DNA from: Psychrobacter sp. Pi2-1
Lineage (GTDB): Bacteria > Pseudomonadota > Gammaproteobacteria > Pseudomonadales > Moraxellaceae
Length of the DNA: 45,313 bases
Assembly (NCBI RefSeq): GCF_904846645.1
Contig: NZ_CAJHBO010000023.1
Coordinates: 1-45,313 of the forward strand
Direction: 5' to 3'
Shown here in pieces: positions 1-8,763 of this stretch. The translations under genes and the position numbers were made by a program. Numbering within the stretch: position 1 is the first letter of the stretch; each line of letters starts with the position of its first letter. A model generated the notes under the pieces. The model was not told where the DNA came from. It saw only the letters and a program-made list of their open reading frames with translations, and made no database searches.

Positions 1-4
1 CTTT

Positions 5-118
5 GCTGACGACAATAGCGCGATGGCCCCACCTGATCCCTTCCCGAACTCAGAAGTGAAACATCGTTGCGCCAATGGTAGTGTGGTTCGCCCATGTGAG
101 AGTAGGTCATCGTCAGCT
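5..118 (+). rRNA. rrf: 5S ribosomal RNA
   Basis: A full-length 5S rRNA. The outer helix pairs the opening GCTGAC with the closing GTCAGC, and the interior holds the conserved CCCGAACTCAGAAGTGAAAC stretch and a GTAGGTC-like 3' part. The window opens just inside the 23S-5S spacer, so this is the 3' end of an rRNA operon on the plus strand. The exact ends are uncertain by a few bases. It closely resembles 5S from Moraxellaceae. Confidence 0.96.
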
Positions 119-132
119 CTCTATTCTGAAAT

Positions 133-166
133 ATCCCCCGACATTAGCTTGTCGGGGGATTTTCTT
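133..166 (+). terminator. rRNA operon terminator
   Basis: A perfect 10-bp stem (ATCCCCCGAC with GTCGGGGGAT) around an 8-base loop, followed by TTTTCTTT. It lies about 15 bases after the 5S rRNA, the expected place for the intrinsic terminator of the rRNA operon. Confidence 0.93.
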
Positions 167-316
167 TGCGCGCGGTTTAATGTTAGCACTTGGTAATAGA
201 AAGTTTAGCGCTAGATGCTTCGGTCAAGAATTCAAACTTTCCTACTAACTAATTCAATATGATACTATTTATTCACTTCTAGAATCTACAATCTCTCATT
301 TATTTTGGAGCATATT

Positions 317-664
317 ATGGGCGTTTCACTCTACTATACTGCTGAACGTTCTACTCTCTTGAATCAGCAGGAGCAAGAGAAGGTTGCATCAATAGTCGAT
401 GAATATAATGACAAATTCGAGCATGCAGATAATGCAGAGACTTTCGATCTCTATGCATACGATGATAGTGAATCAGAAGTAATACTAGCAGGAGCTACAA
501 AGTTACCTGTTAGTATGGATGTAGAAGATCTTATGTATACCTTAGAGCATTGGCTACAATGTTTGACTGAGATTCGCCTTGTGGTAACTGATGCAGAATG
601 GCATGTACATCTAGATGATAACGATGCTGTATGGGTAGATGATAAGTGGCAGATGGAAGAGTAG
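317..664 (+). CDS. Small acidic hypothetical protein
   Basis: A 115-residue protein of unknown function. I chose the ATG at 317 because TTGGAG at 305-310 is a well-spaced ribosome binding site for it; the TTG at 305 would lie inside that site. The protein begins MGVSLYYTAERS and is strongly acidic, with many Asp and Glu in its second half (HLDDNDAVWVDDKWQMEE at the end). No signal peptide or membrane segment is visible, so it is probably cytoplasmic. It stands alone between the rRNA terminator and its own terminator at 734. I do not recognise a family. The good start site and closing terminator make it a credible gene. Confidence 0.7.
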   Translation: MGVSLYYTAERSTLLNQQEQEKVASIVDEYNDKFEHADNAETFDLYAYDDSESEVILAGATKLPVSMDVEDLMYTLEHWLQCLTEIRLVVTDAEWHVHLDDNDAVWVDDKWQMEE

Positions 665-1045
665 CGCTTTATCACTATTATTATCTATATAACTACCTAG
701 AGCAGCTTCTATCAACTCATATAGTATCTACATAAAAAAGCTTTCAACTGGATAACAGGTTGAGAGCTTTTTTATGAGGAATTATTTTAGTCTGCTTAAT
801 TTTTACTATTATCTATATAGACAATTCAAGTATTAGAAATATATCTATAATATGAATATATCCTTCATAATCTGCTCAAAATGATTTGACTTCTATCATT
901 ATAGCTGCTAATTTTAAACAGTACTTTTATTACAGGTATGTAAAAAATACATCTGAATCTTGTAGACGATTTAATCTAGGATGAATCAAATTGTCTGCTC
1001 GTAACACATTACTCCTATTCTCATAATTATCAAAAGGAATTGATA
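665..1045. other. Intergenic region before the TRAP operon
   Basis: 381 bases without a gene. It holds the terminator of the upstream small gene (734-773), then very AT-rich sequence that should contain the promoter of the TRAP operon. I could not single out a convincing promoter or operator, and no regulator gene lies nearby. Confidence 0.6.
734..773 (+). terminator. Terminator of the small acidic gene
   Basis: AAAAAAGCTTTCAAC pairs with GTTGAGAGCTTTTTT across a loop of about ten bases, with A-tract and T-tract flanks. It is an intrinsic terminator that could work on either strand. Downstream of the gene ending at 664, it closes that transcript. Confidence 0.85.
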
Positions 1046-2104
1046 ATGAAGTTAGCTCCTCTTTTTTCAATTGGTGCTTTAGCCGCTATTAGTCTTCTTG
1101 GCTGTTCTAACCAATCTGCTGATACGACTGATGGCTCATCAGCGACTTCTCAAGAAACTACCGTGCTACGGTTTTCGCATTTTTGGCCAGCAACCTCATC
1201 TATCAGTAAAGAAGTCTTTGAGCCTTGGGCAAAACAGATAGAAACAGATTCTGACGGCCGTCTAAAAGTTGAGCTGTATCCATCGGCGGGCCTTGCTAAA
1301 GCAGACGTTACTTATGAATCTGCTGCCAAAGGTACGATCGATATTGGTTCACAAGCGCATGGTTATACCAACGGTCGCTTTCCTTTGACTCAGATTACTG
1401 AGCTTCCAGGTTTATCAAATTCAGCAACTCAAATGGGCTGTATGCTACAGACTCTATATGATGACGGTACTTTGGCGAGTGAGTACGAAGATACTCATTT
1501 ACTGTTTATGTACGGGGCTGGACCTGGGGCGCTTCATACAACTGATAAGCTAATTCGAACACCTGAAGACATGAAAGGTATGCGTATTCGCCGTCCTTCA
1601 GCTGTGGCAGGTGACATTATCGAAAGTGCGGGCGCTTCACCAGTAGGTCTACCTGCAAACGATATGTATACCTCTCTACAGCGCGGTGTCGTTGATGGTT
1701 TAAGTTTCCCTTGGGAGGCGGTAACAGCATTTAAGATTGATGAGATTACCAAATATCATACCAACATTCCTTTCTATAGTTCAGCGCTTATGGTCACGAT
1801 GAACAAAGACAAATACGACAATTTACCTGATGATCTAAAACAAGTTTTGGATAAAAACTCAGGGATGGCATTAGCTAATAAGGTCGGTGAAGTGTTTGAT
1901 AAACATGACCAAATGGCAATTCAAGCTGCTAAAGATAAAGGTGATGAAATTATCGAAATTCCTGATCCGTTAAATGATCCAGATTGGAAAGGGCCACTTG
2001 AAAGAGGAACCCAAAAATATCTAAAAGATGTTAATGCTTTGGGTTTGGATGCTGATAGTGTCTATGAAAAAGCAAAAGCTGCCAGTGCTGCCTGTAAGGT
2101 CTAA
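1046..2104 (+). CDS. dctP: TRAP transporter substrate-binding lipoprotein DctP
   Basis: The extracytoplasmic solute receptor of a tripartite ATP-independent periplasmic (TRAP) transporter, which captures an organic acid and hands it to the DctQ/DctM permease. At 352 residues it has normal family length. The N-terminus is a lipoprotein signal with lipobox LLGC (Cys20), so it is probably membrane-anchored. The DctP family pattern is clear: the GMRIRRPSAVAGDIIES segment carries the conserved Arg that binds the carboxylate, followed by YTSLQRGVVDGLSFPWEAV. The ATG at 1046 is preferred over the TTG at 1040 because AAAAGGA at 1032-1038 is correctly spaced only for the ATG. It is first in the operon, 18 bases before dctQ. 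The substrate cannot be named from sequence; a C4-dicarboxylate or other carboxylic acid is likely. Confidence 0.93.
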   Translation: MKLAPLFSIGALAAISLLGCSNQSADTTDGSSATSQETTVLRFSHFWPATSSISKEVFEPWAKQIETDSDGRLKVELYPSAGLAKADVTYESAAKGTIDIGSQAHGYTNGRFPLTQITELPGLSNSATQMGCMLQTLYDDGTLASEYEDTHLLFMYGAGPGALHTTDKLIRTPEDMKGMRIRRPSAVAGDIIESAGASPVGLPANDMYTSLQRGVVDGLSFPWEAVTAFKIDEITKYHTNIPFYSSALMVTMNKDKYDNLPDDLKQVLDKNSGMALANKVGEVFDKHDQMAIQAAKDKGDEIIEIPDPLNDPDWKGPLERGTQKYLKDVNALGLDADSVYEKAKAASAACKV

Positions 2105-2122
2105 CCTAATTGGAGGTGTCAC

Positions 2123-2650
2123 ATGGCATTTTTAGTCAAGCTCAGCGTCTTAATCTCTAGATTATGCCAGTTTATCGGTGGGGTCAGTCTCATCATCATC
2201 GTCCTAACCACCATGCTCGACGTCGTCGCACGCTACATATTCAAACTCACCGGTGGTGAGTTTGGCTTTACCGTCAAAGGCAGTGTAGAGATTGTCTCCT
2301 ACTTTATGCTATTTGCATTACTCGCTGCCTTTGCTGCGTTTGTCGAACGCTCACAAATCATCGTCGACGTCTTCACCCAGAAAATGCCACAGTCTATCAA
2401 AGGCTACCTTATGGGTATCTTTATGATGGGCTTCTTTATTATCGGCATCGTCTTCTCATGGGGGCTCTACGAGAGCGCCATTGACGCCTTAGAGTATGGC
2501 AAAGTCACCCAAGACCTTCGAATATCCATGATGCCTATCTATATGGTTAGTGCATTCTTAAGCATCCTACTCGCCATTCGCTCATTGATCGAATCCATCA
2601 ACATCTTTAAGACAGGCGAATTCTTTGACGCCGAGGAGACAGGCGCATGA
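2123..2650 (+). CDS. dctQ: TRAP transporter small permease DctQ
   Basis: The small membrane subunit of the TRAP transporter, 175 residues with four hydrophobic segments (about residues 12-35, 58-75, 92-112 and 133-153), as usual for DctQ. It pairs with DctM to couple substrate uptake to a sodium or proton gradient in the inner membrane. A strong GGAGGTG site lies just before the ATG. Its last codons overlap the start of dctM by four bases (ATGA), which implies translational coupling. Codon usage is richer in C-ending codons (ATC, GTC, CTC, ACC) than the preceding dctP. Confidence 0.92.
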   Translation: MAFLVKLSVLISRLCQFIGGVSLIIIVLTTMLDVVARYIFKLTGGEFGFTVKGSVEIVSYFMLFALLAAFAAFVERSQIIVDVFTQKMPQSIKGYLMGIFMMGFFIIGIVFSWGLYESAIDALEYGKVTQDLRISMMPIYMVSAFLSILLAIRSLIESINIFKTGEFFDAEETGA

Positions 2651-3936
2651 GTCCAGAAATTATCGGTGCAATTGGCCTAGTGGTCATGATCCTGCTTGTC
2701 GTCTTACGAGTACCTGTCGCACTTGCCATGTTAGGGGTGGGTCTAGTCGGTTTTGGTGCGGTTACCGCGCCTAGTGGTGCTCTACAAATGCTCAAAGACA
2801 TCCCAGTCGATGTCTTAGCAAAGTATGACTTTAGTGCCATTCCTTTATTTATTCTGATGGGCGTGTTTGCCACTCACTCAGGCATGGCAGGTAAACTCTT
2901 TGAAGCCACCCGAACCATATTTGGCGGGGTAAGGGGGAGTCTTGGTATTGCCGGTATTGGTTCATCCGGTATCTTTGCCTCTATCTCAGGATCATCACTT
3001 GCTACTGCCTCTACCATGACCAAAGTGGCCTTACCGCAAATGGAGAAGTACGGCTATCAGCCAGGCTTTGCCTGCGGTATCTTAGCCGCTGGTGGTACGC
3101 TTGGTATTATGATTCCGCCCAGTATTGCGCTACTGGTCTATGCTATCTTAACCCAACAGTCAGTAGGTGACATGTTCATCGCTGGGTTTTTACCCGGTAT
3201 GCTCGGTATGGTGATGTACTCACTGACCGTCATGGTGATGGTACGCTGGAAACCGCACTTAGCAAAACGTGGTGAGAAAACCACGTGGAAAGCCAAGCTT
3301 GTGTCACTGACTGGTCTGATACCATTTAGCTTTATCTTTATTGTGATTATTGCCGGTATCTTCTTTGGGTTATTTACCCCAACAGAAGGCGCTGCAGTCG
3401 GGGCGTTTGTCTCTTGGGCTTATGCTTTTGCTAAAGGCATGCGTCTAGATGGACTCAAGCAGTCATTGATTGAGACGCTAGCACTCTCTGCAGTGGTGTT
3501 CTTTATGCTATTGGGTGCAGAGGCATTGGGGTATTTTATCTCAGTCTCACGCTTGTCTTATACCTTGGCATCTTGGATCGGTGGGTTGGCAGTCAGTCCA
3601 ATGATTGTCCTAATCTGTATTTTGTTCATGTACTTCTTGCTGGGTCTGTTCATGGATGCCTTAGCGATGCTGGTAATCACAATACCTGTGGTATATCCCA
3701 TCATTCTAGCGTTAGGGTTTGATCCGGTCTGGTTTGGCATCATTGCGGTATTGACGGTGGAGCTTGGTTTGATTACGCCGCCGATGGGGATGAATATCTT
3801 CGTGATTAAGGCGATGGCACCGCACATTAAGCTGAGTGATATGTTCCGCGGGGTGGCACCATTCATTGTCTCTGATGTGATTCGGTTGGTTATCTTGGTG
3901 ATGTTCCCTGCCATCTCGCTTGTGCTGCTGGGGTAG
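2647..3936 (+). CDS. dctM: TRAP transporter large permease DctM
   Basis: The large membrane subunit that forms the transport path of the TRAP system, 429 residues, the usual size. It is hydrophobic throughout, with about a dozen membrane segments. Family hallmarks include PLFILMGVFATHSGMAGKLF near the N-terminus, the SGSSLATASTM stretch, GGTLGIMIPPSIALLVYAI in the middle, and ELGLITPPMGMNIFVIK near the end. The start overlaps the dctQ stop. The gene completes a dctP-dctQ-dctM operon that ends at a terminator 36 bases downstream. Confidence 0.95.
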   Translation: MSPEIIGAIGLVVMILLVVLRVPVALAMLGVGLVGFGAVTAPSGALQMLKDIPVDVLAKYDFSAIPLFILMGVFATHSGMAGKLFEATRTIFGGVRGSLGIAGIGSSGIFASISGSSLATASTMTKVALPQMEKYGYQPGFACGILAAGGTLGIMIPPSIALLVYAILTQQSVGDMFIAGFLPGMLGMVMYSLTVMVMVRWKPHLAKRGEKTTWKAKLVSLTGLIPFSFIFIVIIAGIFFGLFTPTEGAAVGAFVSWAYAFAKGMRLDGLKQSLIETLALSAVVFFMLLGAEALGYFISVSRLSYTLASWIGGLAVSPMIVLICILFMYFLLGLFMDALAMLVITIPVVYPIILALGFDPVWFGIIAVLTVELGLITPPMGMNIFVIKAMAPHIKLSDMFRGVAPFIVSDVIRLVILVMFPAISLVLLG

Positions 3937-3972
3937 ATTAAATCTAAACCATAGCTTATAAGTTACTGTATG

Positions 3973-4008
3973 AAGCCATATTGCTAATAAAGCAGTGTGG
4001 CTTTTTTA
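3973..4008 (+). terminator. Terminator of the TRAP operon
   Basis: AAGCCATATTGCT pairs with AGCAGTGTGGCTT (two G-U wobbles) across a 5-base loop and is followed by TTTTT. It lies 36 bases after the dctM stop codon. Confidence 0.88.
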
Positions 4009-4169
4009 TTGGCTGATATTTTGACTAAGAATTAAGAGAAGGACATTTTACAAACTCACAATCTATGACGCTGCATGATGATAACTTTTCTTAGTGTTAT
4101 AAAGGCTTGTGAATGTAGTAAACTGTTTTGCATTCATTTTCCTATATAACTTTATAAGTAGAGATAGTC

Positions 4170-5222
4170 ATGGCTGTCGATTTTAGTAATACGCTTATCG
4201 TTGCAATTTCTGCGACGGCACTTTTTGATTTGACGGAGTCAGAAAACTATTTGCTAGAGCTGCTAGAGCAACGTCCTACAAGTGCTATAAAAGAGTTTAG
4301 GGAGTACATGACCGAGCGTGAAAATGATTCCTTGAATATTGGTGCAGGTTATCCGCTAATTAAAGCGTTACTAAACCTAAATAAGTATTGTGATAATAGT
4401 GATGGACGAGATTCAGACATTGAAACACCATTGGTCGAAGTCGTCATCGTCTCAAAAAGTAGTCCAGACACTGGTATTCAGGTACTTAATGCAATTCTAG
4501 AACATGATATCAATATCTCCCGTTCTGCTTTTATTTCAGGTAGCCCTGTTGCGCCTTATATCAAAGACTTCAACGTTGATCTGTTCTTGACCACCAATCG
4601 CGACGATGCCCAGCAAGTTGCGGATGCCAATATCTGTGCCTGTGCCATACTAGACGCCACGCCTGTCAATACTTATGAATTAGACACTGAGCAGCTGCGC
4701 ATTGCCTTTGATGGTGACGCGGTACTTTTTGATGATTCAGGTGAACTGCTATACAAACAAAAAGGGCTGCGAGCCTTTCATGATCGTGAAGTACAAATGC
4801 GTGATTTGCCGATTGAAAAAGGCCCTTATGCTGAATTGTTAATTAAATTGTCAAATCTGCAAGAGCGCCTCCCTGCTGGTCTTAAATACTCACCAATAAA
4901 AATTGCGCTGGTGACTGCGCGCAATGCACCAGCTGACTTGCGTGCTATCAAGACATTACGAGAGTGGGGCGTGAACGTTGATATGGCGTTTTTTTTGGGA
5001 GGACTAGAGAAAACAGCGGTACTCAGAACATTTGCGCCGCATATCTTCTTTGATGATTCAATCAAGCACATTGACGCGGCACGTCGCTTTATTCCTACGG
5101 CCTTGGTTCCGTATCATTCAACGTCATTATTGCATGGTGATAACTATCTCACTACTGATGAAGACGCATCATTGTTATCATTCAAACCTGCTGTGCATCC
5201 ATTGTTTGCTGTAAACCATTAA
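4170..5222 (+). CDS. Cytosolic 5'-nucleotidase (cN-I type, PF06189-like)
   Basis: A probable nucleoside 5'-monophosphate phosphohydrolase of 350 residues, related to the cytosolic 5'-nucleotidase I family best known from animals but also present in bacteria. The HAD-like elements are visible: AFDGDAVLFDDSGE around residue 180 with paired Asp, an ALVTARNAPA motif near 247-254, and GGLEK followed by IFFDDSIKHID near 277-302. No signal peptide is present, so it should act in the cytoplasm in nucleotide turnover. It stands alone after the TRAP terminator, and the rhomboid gene follows 40 bases later, possibly co-transcribed. The family assignment comes from motif and length memory, not a search. 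Confidence 0.82.
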   Translation: MAVDFSNTLIVAISATALFDLTESENYLLELLEQRPTSAIKEFREYMTERENDSLNIGAGYPLIKALLNLNKYCDNSDGRDSDIETPLVEVVIVSKSSPDTGIQVLNAILEHDINISRSAFISGSPVAPYIKDFNVDLFLTTNRDDAQQVADANICACAILDATPVNTYELDTEQLRIAFDGDAVLFDDSGELLYKQKGLRAFHDREVQMRDLPIEKGPYAELLIKLSNLQERLPAGLKYSPIKIALVTARNAPADLRAIKTLREWGVNVDMAFFLGGLEKTAVLRTFAPHIFFDDSIKHIDAARRFIPTALVPYHSTSLLHGDNYLTTDEDASLLSFKPAVHPLFAVNH

Positions 5223-5262
5223 GTAGGTATAAAAAATCTAGGTAATAAGGATAGGATGGTAT

Positions 5263-5868
5263 ATGAATTGGCAGCAGTTGCTTCAATTAATTGTCGTACG
5301 GATAAAGCAGGTCATTGGACTTTATGCTTTTGTACTTATACCGATGTGGGGCATGTTTTTTCTAAATGAGGTGGTCTTATTTGGACTGTGGAACATCTTT
5401 GGTATCGTGCCGCGTGCTTTAGATGTGGGTAGTATGATAGGGGTGTTTGCTTCATGGACCATGCATGGCAATTTGTCGCATTTGACTGGCAATACGGTGA
5501 CGCTATTACAGATTTTGTTTTTGTTTGGGCTGTTTGAGAAGAATGCTTATCGCACAGTGATTAAACTGGTGGTTGCCTCAGGACTGGTCACTTGGGTTAT
5601 CGGGTCGTCATCTTCTATTCATATTGGCGCATCAGGGCTTTGCTTTGCAATGTTAGGTTATATGATAGGCGGGGCTATATTTGCGCGGCGCTGGGGTTAT
5701 CTGATTGCTTGTATCGTCATGGGAACTGGTTATTGGCTGACCATTAAGCAAGGGTTGATGCCGCAACAAGGTATCTCATTTGCGGCACATTTTGGTGGTT
5801 TGTGCGCTGGGCTATTGCTAGGAGCCAATTCAAAGCATACTTATTCAGCCGCTTCTCAACGCTATTAA
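5263..5868 (+). CDS. Rhomboid family intramembrane serine protease
   Basis: A 201-residue polytopic membrane protein with the rhomboid signatures. HGNLSHLTGN sits at residues 68-77, GASG at 122-125 with the nucleophile Ser124, and AHFGG at 175-179 with the catalytic His176. Such proteases cut substrate membrane helices within the inner membrane. The length fits a minimal six-helix bacterial rhomboid, and no extra cytoplasmic domain is present. It follows the 5'-nucleotidase by 40 bases on the same strand. Its substrate is unknown. Confidence 0.9.
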   Translation: MNWQQLLQLIVVRIKQVIGLYAFVLIPMWGMFFLNEVVLFGLWNIFGIVPRALDVGSMIGVFASWTMHGNLSHLTGNTVTLLQILFLFGLFEKNAYRTVIKLVVASGLVTWVIGSSSSIHIGASGLCFAMLGYMIGGAIFARRWGYLIACIVMGTGYWLTIKQGLMPQQGISFAAHFGGLCAGLLLGANSKHTYSAASQRY

Positions 5869-5934
5869 AAGTAACTTAATATCAGCATTTAATGAACCAG
5901 CATAACCATACTAAGCATTATTGGATCAGACGCT

Positions 5935-6474
5935 TTAATCAGTACAGATTTTGATAAATAAAGGGTCATCTGTAGTTAGCTCTCGCCATGCAGTGGTCTG
6001 TTTAACATGTTCATCCACCGTCAGCGTGCTACCTTTTTCTGGTATCACGTAGTCTGCTCGGGCAGGTGTAGTACAATCGATTACCTGTAAAATCTTTTGC
6101 ACGCTTCTGCGTCTTTCAAACAAATACAAATTAACTAAATGCATATCTGGATTGTCAGCATGCATGCTGGCATTGCCCGTATCTGCCGCAATAAAGCGCA
6201 AGACTTGTGGTTTGATATAAGACCACGGACGAAACCATTCTGTACTTTCGGCAGTTTTCACGACTTCAACACCATCCGGCAGCTGACGGACTTGCTGACC
6301 GTACCAGTTATATTCTTGATGTACCTGAAACCCAAAAATACCAATCGCAGCAAATAAGGGAATCAGCCACTTTGGCGCGCGCTTACCTGACAGTTTACAG
6401 AGGTGAGTTATGATCAGTGCCAATCCAGCCATTCCAAATGCGGCAGCTATGGTAGCGATAAACTCAAAAAGCAT
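5935..6474 (-). CDS. Hypothetical membrane-anchored protein
   Basis: A 179-residue protein of unknown function. Two hydrophobic segments (about residues 5-25 and 37-50) lie at the N-terminus, and the remaining 130 residues are soluble and probably face the periplasm. The soluble part is unremarkable, with a VIPEKGSTLTVDEH stretch. It lies between the convergent rhomboid gene and the symporter operon, and is not clearly part of either. The ATG at 6474 is preceded by AAGGAATATTTT on the coding strand, an acceptable ribosome binding site. I do not recognise a named family. Confidence 0.72.
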   Translation of the reverse strand: MLFEFIATIAAAFGMAGLALIITHLCKLSGKRAPKWLIPLFAAIGIFGFQVHQEYNWYGQQVRQLPDGVEVVKTAESTEWFRPWSYIKPQVLRFIAADTGNASMHADNPDMHLVNLYLFERRRSVQKILQVIDCTTPARADYVIPEKGSTLTVDEHVKQTTAWRELTTDDPLFIKICTD

Positions 6475-6554
6475 AAAATATTCCTTAATGCGCTAGGCAC
6501 TTTTAGTCAGGTATGTTCAATTGGACAAAGCAAAACCATCATCTAACTATTATA

Positions 6555-6595
6555 GATAAAAAATCACTCACCAGCAGTGGCTGCCAGTGAGTGAT
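6555..6595 (-). terminator. Terminator of the acetate-type symporter operon
   Basis: On the minus strand a 9-bp stem (ATCACTCAC with GTGAGTGAT) with a partly paired inner part is followed by TTTTTTATCTA. It lies about 36 bases beyond the stop codon of the symporter gene. Confidence 0.8.
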
Positions 6596-6630
6596 ATATA
6601 GTAACAGAAGGCATATCATCATTCGTCAGA

Positions 6631-8499
6631 TTAATGGTCGACCGCACCGCCTGCACCGCGTGGTGAGCGAACGCTTTCAACCAATTCTTGAATATGCAGC
6701 GGTGGCGCTTTGGTTGCATAAGAAACGATGAATGCAACGATAAAGTTAAGCAGGGCACCAATCACACCAAACGATAGTGGTGAGATACCAAATAGCCAGT
6801 ACTCCGCTGTATCAGGGAAGTTAGCAGTACCACTGATAAAGAACCAACCTTTGAAGACGAAGATGTAAACCAAGATACTGATCAAACCTGTCAACATACC
6901 GGCGATAGCGCCAAGGTTGTTGATACGTTTTGAGAAGATCCCCATCATTAGTGCAGGGAAGAGAGACGCACCAGCGATACCAAATGCCAATGCAACTACC
7001 TGTGCTGCAAACCCTGGTGGATTCATACCTAAGTAAGTAGCAACCACAATCGCAATACCCATCGTAATACGTGCGACCTTGAGCTCTCCTTTGTCAGTAA
7101 TGTTTGGATTTAGGTTTCGTTTGATTAAATCATGACTAATCGCTGACGAGATAGCGAGCAATAGGCCAGCAGCAGTTGATAGTGCAGCAGCGAGACCACC
7201 TGCGGCGATCAAACCAATTACCCAAGATGGCAGTTGTGCAATCTCTGGGTTAGCCAATACCAAGATATCAGCATTGACGTCGAGCTCGTTACCAGCCCAG
7301 CCTGCATCTGCAAAGCGGCCATCAAGTTCTAGGTCATGTGCAGCACGTGCTGTCTCAACCGCAGTTGTTGCAGCGCCTACGTCACCGCCTTCAGTCTGTG
7401 CATTGGTTAGAGCAACTTCTGCAGCGCCCAGCCCACTATCGTTATACATCTGGATACGACCATCGTTATTAAGGTCAGTATATTTAATCAGGCCAGTATC
7501 TTCCCAAGTCCTCATCCAATCTGGACGTTGGTCATAGTCGATAGCAGGCTCTGCAACGCCTTGTGGATAGATAGTATCGATAAGGTTTAAACGTGCCATT
7601 GCGCCAACAGCAGGTGCTGTGAAGTACAATAATGAGATAAATACTAATGTCCAACCAGCGGTCCAACGTGCATCGGCAACCTTAGGAACGGTGAAAAAGC
7701 GAATAATAACGTGAGGTAGACCAGCGGTACCAATCATTAGTGATAAGGTGAACAGTACCATGTTTAGCTTGTTAGGTACGTCAGCCGTATATGCTGTGAA
7801 TCCCAAATCAGTCACAACTTGATCAAGCTTGGTTAGGATGGGAACACCAGATTCGATATGGTTTGAAAATAAGCCCAAACCTGGAATTGGATTGCCGGTT
7901 AATTCAAGTGAGATAAAGACAGCAGGAATGGTATAAGCAATCATCAGAACCACATACTGCGCAACCTGCGTGTAGGTAATCCCTTTCATACCGCCAAGAA
8001 CTGCGTAAAAGAATACAACAACCGCCGCAATAATGAGGCCTGTGTTGTTATCTACTTCTAAGAAGCGTGAAAATGCGACCCCAGCACCTGTCATCTGACC
8101 GATAACGTACGTGGTAGAGGCAATAATCAAACAAACTACGGCAATCATTGCAGCCGTTTTTGAATAAAAGCGATCTCCGATAAAATCAGGCACAGTGAAC
8201 TTGCCAAATTTACGTAAGTAAGGCGCCAGTAGCATGGCTAGTAGTACATAACCACCTGTCCAGCCCATTAAGTAGGTCGATGCGCCATAACCGCCAGCAG
8301 CAAGCAAACCTGCCATAGAAATAAAAGATGCTGCACTCATCCAGTCAGCAGCTGTCGCCATACCGTTAACTACTGGATGTACACCGCCGCCCGCCACATA
8401 GAATTCACTGGTTGTCCCAGCCCGAGCCCAGATCGCAATACCAAAATACAAAGCGAAAGATAGGCCTACGAAAATAATATTAACTAAATACTGACTCAT
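6631..8499 (-). CDS. Sodium:solute symporter, VC_2705/ActP-like large subunit
   Basis: A secondary transporter of the SSS family, 622 residues, most like the VC_2705-type putative cation:acetate symporters that work with a small DUF4212 partner. The N-terminus carries SEFYVAGGGVHPVVNGMATAADWMSAASFI, with the core signature FYAVLGGMKGITYTQVAQY near residue 165. About 110 hydrophilic residues (roughly 310-420) interrupt the membrane segments. This insert holds an EF-hand-like loop starting at Asp342 (DLNNDGRI) and reads like a large extracytoplasmic loop. The ATG lies three bases after the stop of the small subunit, so the two are translationally coupled. The substrate is probably acetate or a similar short carboxylate, unproven. 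Confidence 0.9.
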   Translation of the reverse strand: MSQYLVNIIFVGLSFALYFGIAIWARAGTTSEFYVAGGGVHPVVNGMATAADWMSAASFISMAGLLAAGGYGASTYLMGWTGGYVLLAMLLAPYLRKFGKFTVPDFIGDRFYSKTAAMIAVVCLIIASTTYVIGQMTGAGVAFSRFLEVDNNTGLIIAAVVVFFYAVLGGMKGITYTQVAQYVVLMIAYTIPAVFISLELTGNPIPGLGLFSNHIESGVPILTKLDQVVTDLGFTAYTADVPNKLNMVLFTLSLMIGTAGLPHVIIRFFTVPKVADARWTAGWTLVFISLLYFTAPAVGAMARLNLIDTIYPQGVAEPAIDYDQRPDWMRTWEDTGLIKYTDLNNDGRIQMYNDSGLGAAEVALTNAQTEGGDVGAATTAVETARAAHDLELDGRFADAGWAGNELDVNADILVLANPEIAQLPSWVIGLIAAGGLAAALSTAAGLLLAISSAISHDLIKRNLNPNITDKGELKVARITMGIAIVVATYLGMNPPGFAAQVVALAFGIAGASLFPALMMGIFSKRINNLGAIAGMLTGLISILVYIFVFKGWFFISGTANFPDTAEYWLFGISPLSFGVIGALLNFIVAFIVSYATKAPPLHIQELVESVRSPRGAGGAVDH

Positions 8500-8502
8500 G
8501 GT

Positions 8503-8763
8503 CTATTCCTCATCTACGCCATATTGTTTATCTAACTTATTCATACGCCATGCGTAGAAGAAAATTAAAATGATAAACACCCCGATGGAGCCTTGCTGGG
8601 CGAACCAAAAGCCCAAGTCAGTGCCGCCGACTTTGATGCCGGCCAAAAGAGGACGTAATAAAATAGCAAAACCGTAAGAACATAGTGCCCAAACTACTAG
8701 GCTACCTAAGATGAGACGGACATTGGCACGCCAATAACCGGATGGATCGTTATGATCTTTCAT
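8503..8763 (-). CDS. DUF4212 small subunit of sodium:solute symporter
   Basis: An 86-residue membrane protein of the DUF4212 family, the small partner encoded just before VC_2705-type symporters. Two hydrophobic helices span about residues 18-38 and 52-72, preceded by the family's YWRANVRLILGSLVVWALCS pattern. The start at 8763 is chosen because AAGGAG lies seven bases upstream on the coding strand; a longer open frame reaches 8802 but lacks such a site. It is the first gene of a two-gene operon with the large subunit. Confidence 0.9.
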   Translation of the reverse strand: MKDHNDPSGYWRANVRLILGSLVVWALCSYGFAILLRPLLAGIKVGGTDLGFWFAQQGSIGVFIILIFFYAWRMNKLDKQYGVDEE

